From: Priestia taiwanensis | GTDB taxonomy: Bacteria > Bacillota > Bacilli > Bacillales > Bacillaceae_G | Assembly (NCBI RefSeq): GCF_014638355.1 | Contig: NZ_BMFK01000001.1 | Coordinates: 1,751,160-1,815,159, forward strand | DNA: 64,000 bases | Reading direction: 5' to 3' | Shown here: positions 62,766 through 64,000 of the stretch, in pieces | Layout: the number at the start of each line of letters is the position of its first letter | Numbering within the stretch: position 1 is the first letter of the stretch | Notes under the pieces: generated by a model | Seen by the model: only the letters and a program-made list of their open reading frames with translations | What the model was told of the DNA's origin: nothing | The model's database searches: none | Position numbers and translations under genes: made by a program

Positions 62766-62912
62766 CCCTCCCCTCTTATAATACCATATATTTCAAAACC
62801 CTATCTACATTACCGCCAAACACATCCATTATCATCATAAATCATTCGTAAATAAACAAGCACTCCCAACAACCAAACTGTCAGCAGTGCTCCTATCATT
62901 CATGTATGTTAT

Positions 62913-63776
62913 TTAGCCCTTCATCTTCTCTTTCCAATACTCCCAAACTTCCAAATAAGCCTCTAAATCACTCGGATGCCATGCTATACATGTACCAATT
63001 CGCACATATAAGCTTACAAACACTTCCGCTATTAATCGTTGTTCGTTAATTGGTCCATGATTTAATAAGTTCGCAGCTTCTAGTAATGTTTCTACATTCA
63101 AGTCATCTGGAGATGAACAAAATGCATAAGTGAAATCATACATACTCGTTCCTACTAATGCATCCGGATCAATTACTCCAACAAGCTGCTCATTATCGAA
63201 AACCATATTATGTACACCTACATCTCCGTGCACTAAGTACTTTTTATCCTCTTGCTCAAATTGCGCTAACCAATCTACCAAGTCTTTTACTTTATTATAA
63301 TCTTCATCTGTTAAATGTTGTTGGATACGCGTACGCGCAAAATCTATATTCTCCATACAAAAGGCATGCCAAGATGAACTTGGACTTACTAAGCTTCCCC
63401 AAGATTCATTAACCTCTACTTCCTTGTAATGATTGAAAAAATTTGTGACTAAGTCTGATAGCCAATTGATTTTCTTTCCACAATGAATATGCGTCGTTCC
63501 CTCTATATGTGTATACACGAGAAAACGCTTTTCTGGGTCAACATATCCTAACTTCGAAAATAACTCTATGTTTTGATATGCCTGAAAGAAACGCTCTACA
63601 TGGATAATCTCATTTGGATTATCCTTCTTAAATACATAACTCGGTTGTCCTACGCTCGTAAGTCGATATACTGTCTTATCCGTCGTGCCAGACATTTTCT
63701 TCACTCTGTAATGGCGCACTGGAAGAATATCCATGCGATGTAATTCCTCTATCATATACTCTGTGTTCACTTTCAT
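62913..63776 (-). CDS. Aminoglycoside phosphotransferase-fold kinase
   Basis: A 287-residue APH-fold protein: YVFKKDNPNE (candidate ATP Lys), the catalytic loop YLVHGDVGVHNMVFD and the metal segment VGVIDPDALVGTSMYDFTY. It resembles the choline/homoserine/aminoglycoside kinase group; the substrate is unknown. It differs clearly from the APH-fold gene at 20634. Monocistronic, no strong terminator seen. Confidence 0.83.
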   Translation of the reverse strand: MKVNTEYMIEELHRMDILPVRHYRVKKMSGTTDKTVYRLTSVGQPSYVFKKDNPNEIIHVERFFQAYQNIELFSKLGYVDPEKRFLVYTHIEGTTHIHCGKKINWLSDLVTNFFNHYKEVEVNESWGSLVSPSSSWHAFCMENIDFARTRIQQHLTDEDYNKVKDLVDWLAQFEQEDKKYLVHGDVGVHNMVFDNEQLVGVIDPDALVGTSMYDFTYAFCSSPDDLNVETLLEAANLLNHGPINEQRLIAEVFVSLYVRIGTCIAWHPSDLEAYLEVWEYWKEKMKG

Positions 63777-63916
63777 TCCCCCTTCTACAAAATAGTATAA
63801 TTTTTCACATTTTTTGTAAATGAAAGCGTTTTATAATCTTTGGGATTTTCATCTTTCACATATTAAGCTATAACAAAAGGATGGCACAGATATAAAAATA
63901 GTTAATTTGTTAAGCA

Positions 63917-63946
63917 TTGCTATTAAGACTAGCATCGGGGTACAAT
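63917..63946 (+). promoter_or_regulatory. Rightward promoter for a gene beyond the window
   Basis: TTGCTA (63917-63922), an 18-base spacer and TACAAT (63941-63946). The remaining 54 bases contain no ORF start with a ribosome site, so a leader or RNA gene continues to the right. Otherwise the stretch 63777-64000 shows nothing. Confidence 0.5.
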
Positions 63947-64000
63947 GAACATTTTGTTATCTAGGAAAGCATGTGCGGAAGGATACTCCACTTTTAGGCA

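Noticed and set aside
62860..62925. Hairpin GAGCACT/AGTGCTC after the right-hand APH-fold gene
   Set aside because: Only seven pairs with a long loop and no T-run, too weak to call a terminator.
1..64000. tRNA, rRNA, transposase, integrase or phage genes
   Set aside because: None seen on reading through; no transposase motif, terminal inverted repeat pair or tRNA-like cloverleaf was found.

Overview
This is low-GC Firmicute DNA, best matched by a member of or close relative of the Bacillus cereus group. Indicators are strong AGGAGG-type ribosome binding sites, frequent GTG/TTG starts, U-tract hairpin terminators, SAM-I (S-box) riboswitches on methionine-salvage genes, an Isd-type heme locus with sortase B, and Fur boxes of the Bacillus type. 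The species is an inference; no rRNA or tRNA gene is present to settle it. I see no insertion sequence, prophage, CRISPR array or replication origin.

Left part (1-12 kb): the end of an OmpR-type response regulator and its histidine kinase, SelO, a HAD phosphatase, a transglutaminase-like membrane protein, a CmcI-like methyltransferase-fold protein, and a Fur-box-preceded siderophore uptake operon. That operon runs leftward: binding lipoprotein, TrxR-like ferredoxin/flavodoxin reductase, two FecCD permeases, ATPase, AraC regulator.

Middle (12-38 kb): a UDP-sugar pyrophosphorylase-like enzyme, small membrane proteins, a basic tandem-repeat protein, a vanadium haloperoxidase/PAP2-like protein, and a PadR-DUF2812 pair behind three palindromes. 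Then comes a run of small-molecule enzymes (NUDIX, SDR, isochorismatase and APH-fold proteins). The complete methionine salvage set follows: mtnD, B, X, W, E leftward and mtnU, K, A rightward, with one S-box before mtnW and one before mtnK. After it lie an MFS transporter, housekeeping enzymes and small unknown proteins, ending in a short SEDS-like membrane protein.

Right part (38-64 kb): three paralogous S9 peptidases sharing a conserved promoter, interrupted by a TPR-plus-dynamin-like GTPase and a secreted protein. Next is a secreted PepSY protein with an Asp-rich tail beside feoA and a feoB that is split into separate GTPase and membrane genes. The convergent Fur-regulated heme locus follows (isdC, isdX1, a two-NEAT wall protein, isdE, isdF, ATPase, srtB), then a DNA-alkylation-repair-like protein, a SIMPL protein, an acetyltransferase, a VOC protein, a paralogous pair of unknown proteins and an APH-fold kinase.

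Taken together the window holds three iron routes (siderophore-Fe(III), Fe(II), heme) and one sulfur-recycling pathway. The best candidates for something new are the split FeoB, the TPR-dynamin GTPase among the S9 peptidases, the Asp-rich secreted protein next to feo, the reductase inside the siderophore operon, the PadR operator array and the mini-SEDS protein.
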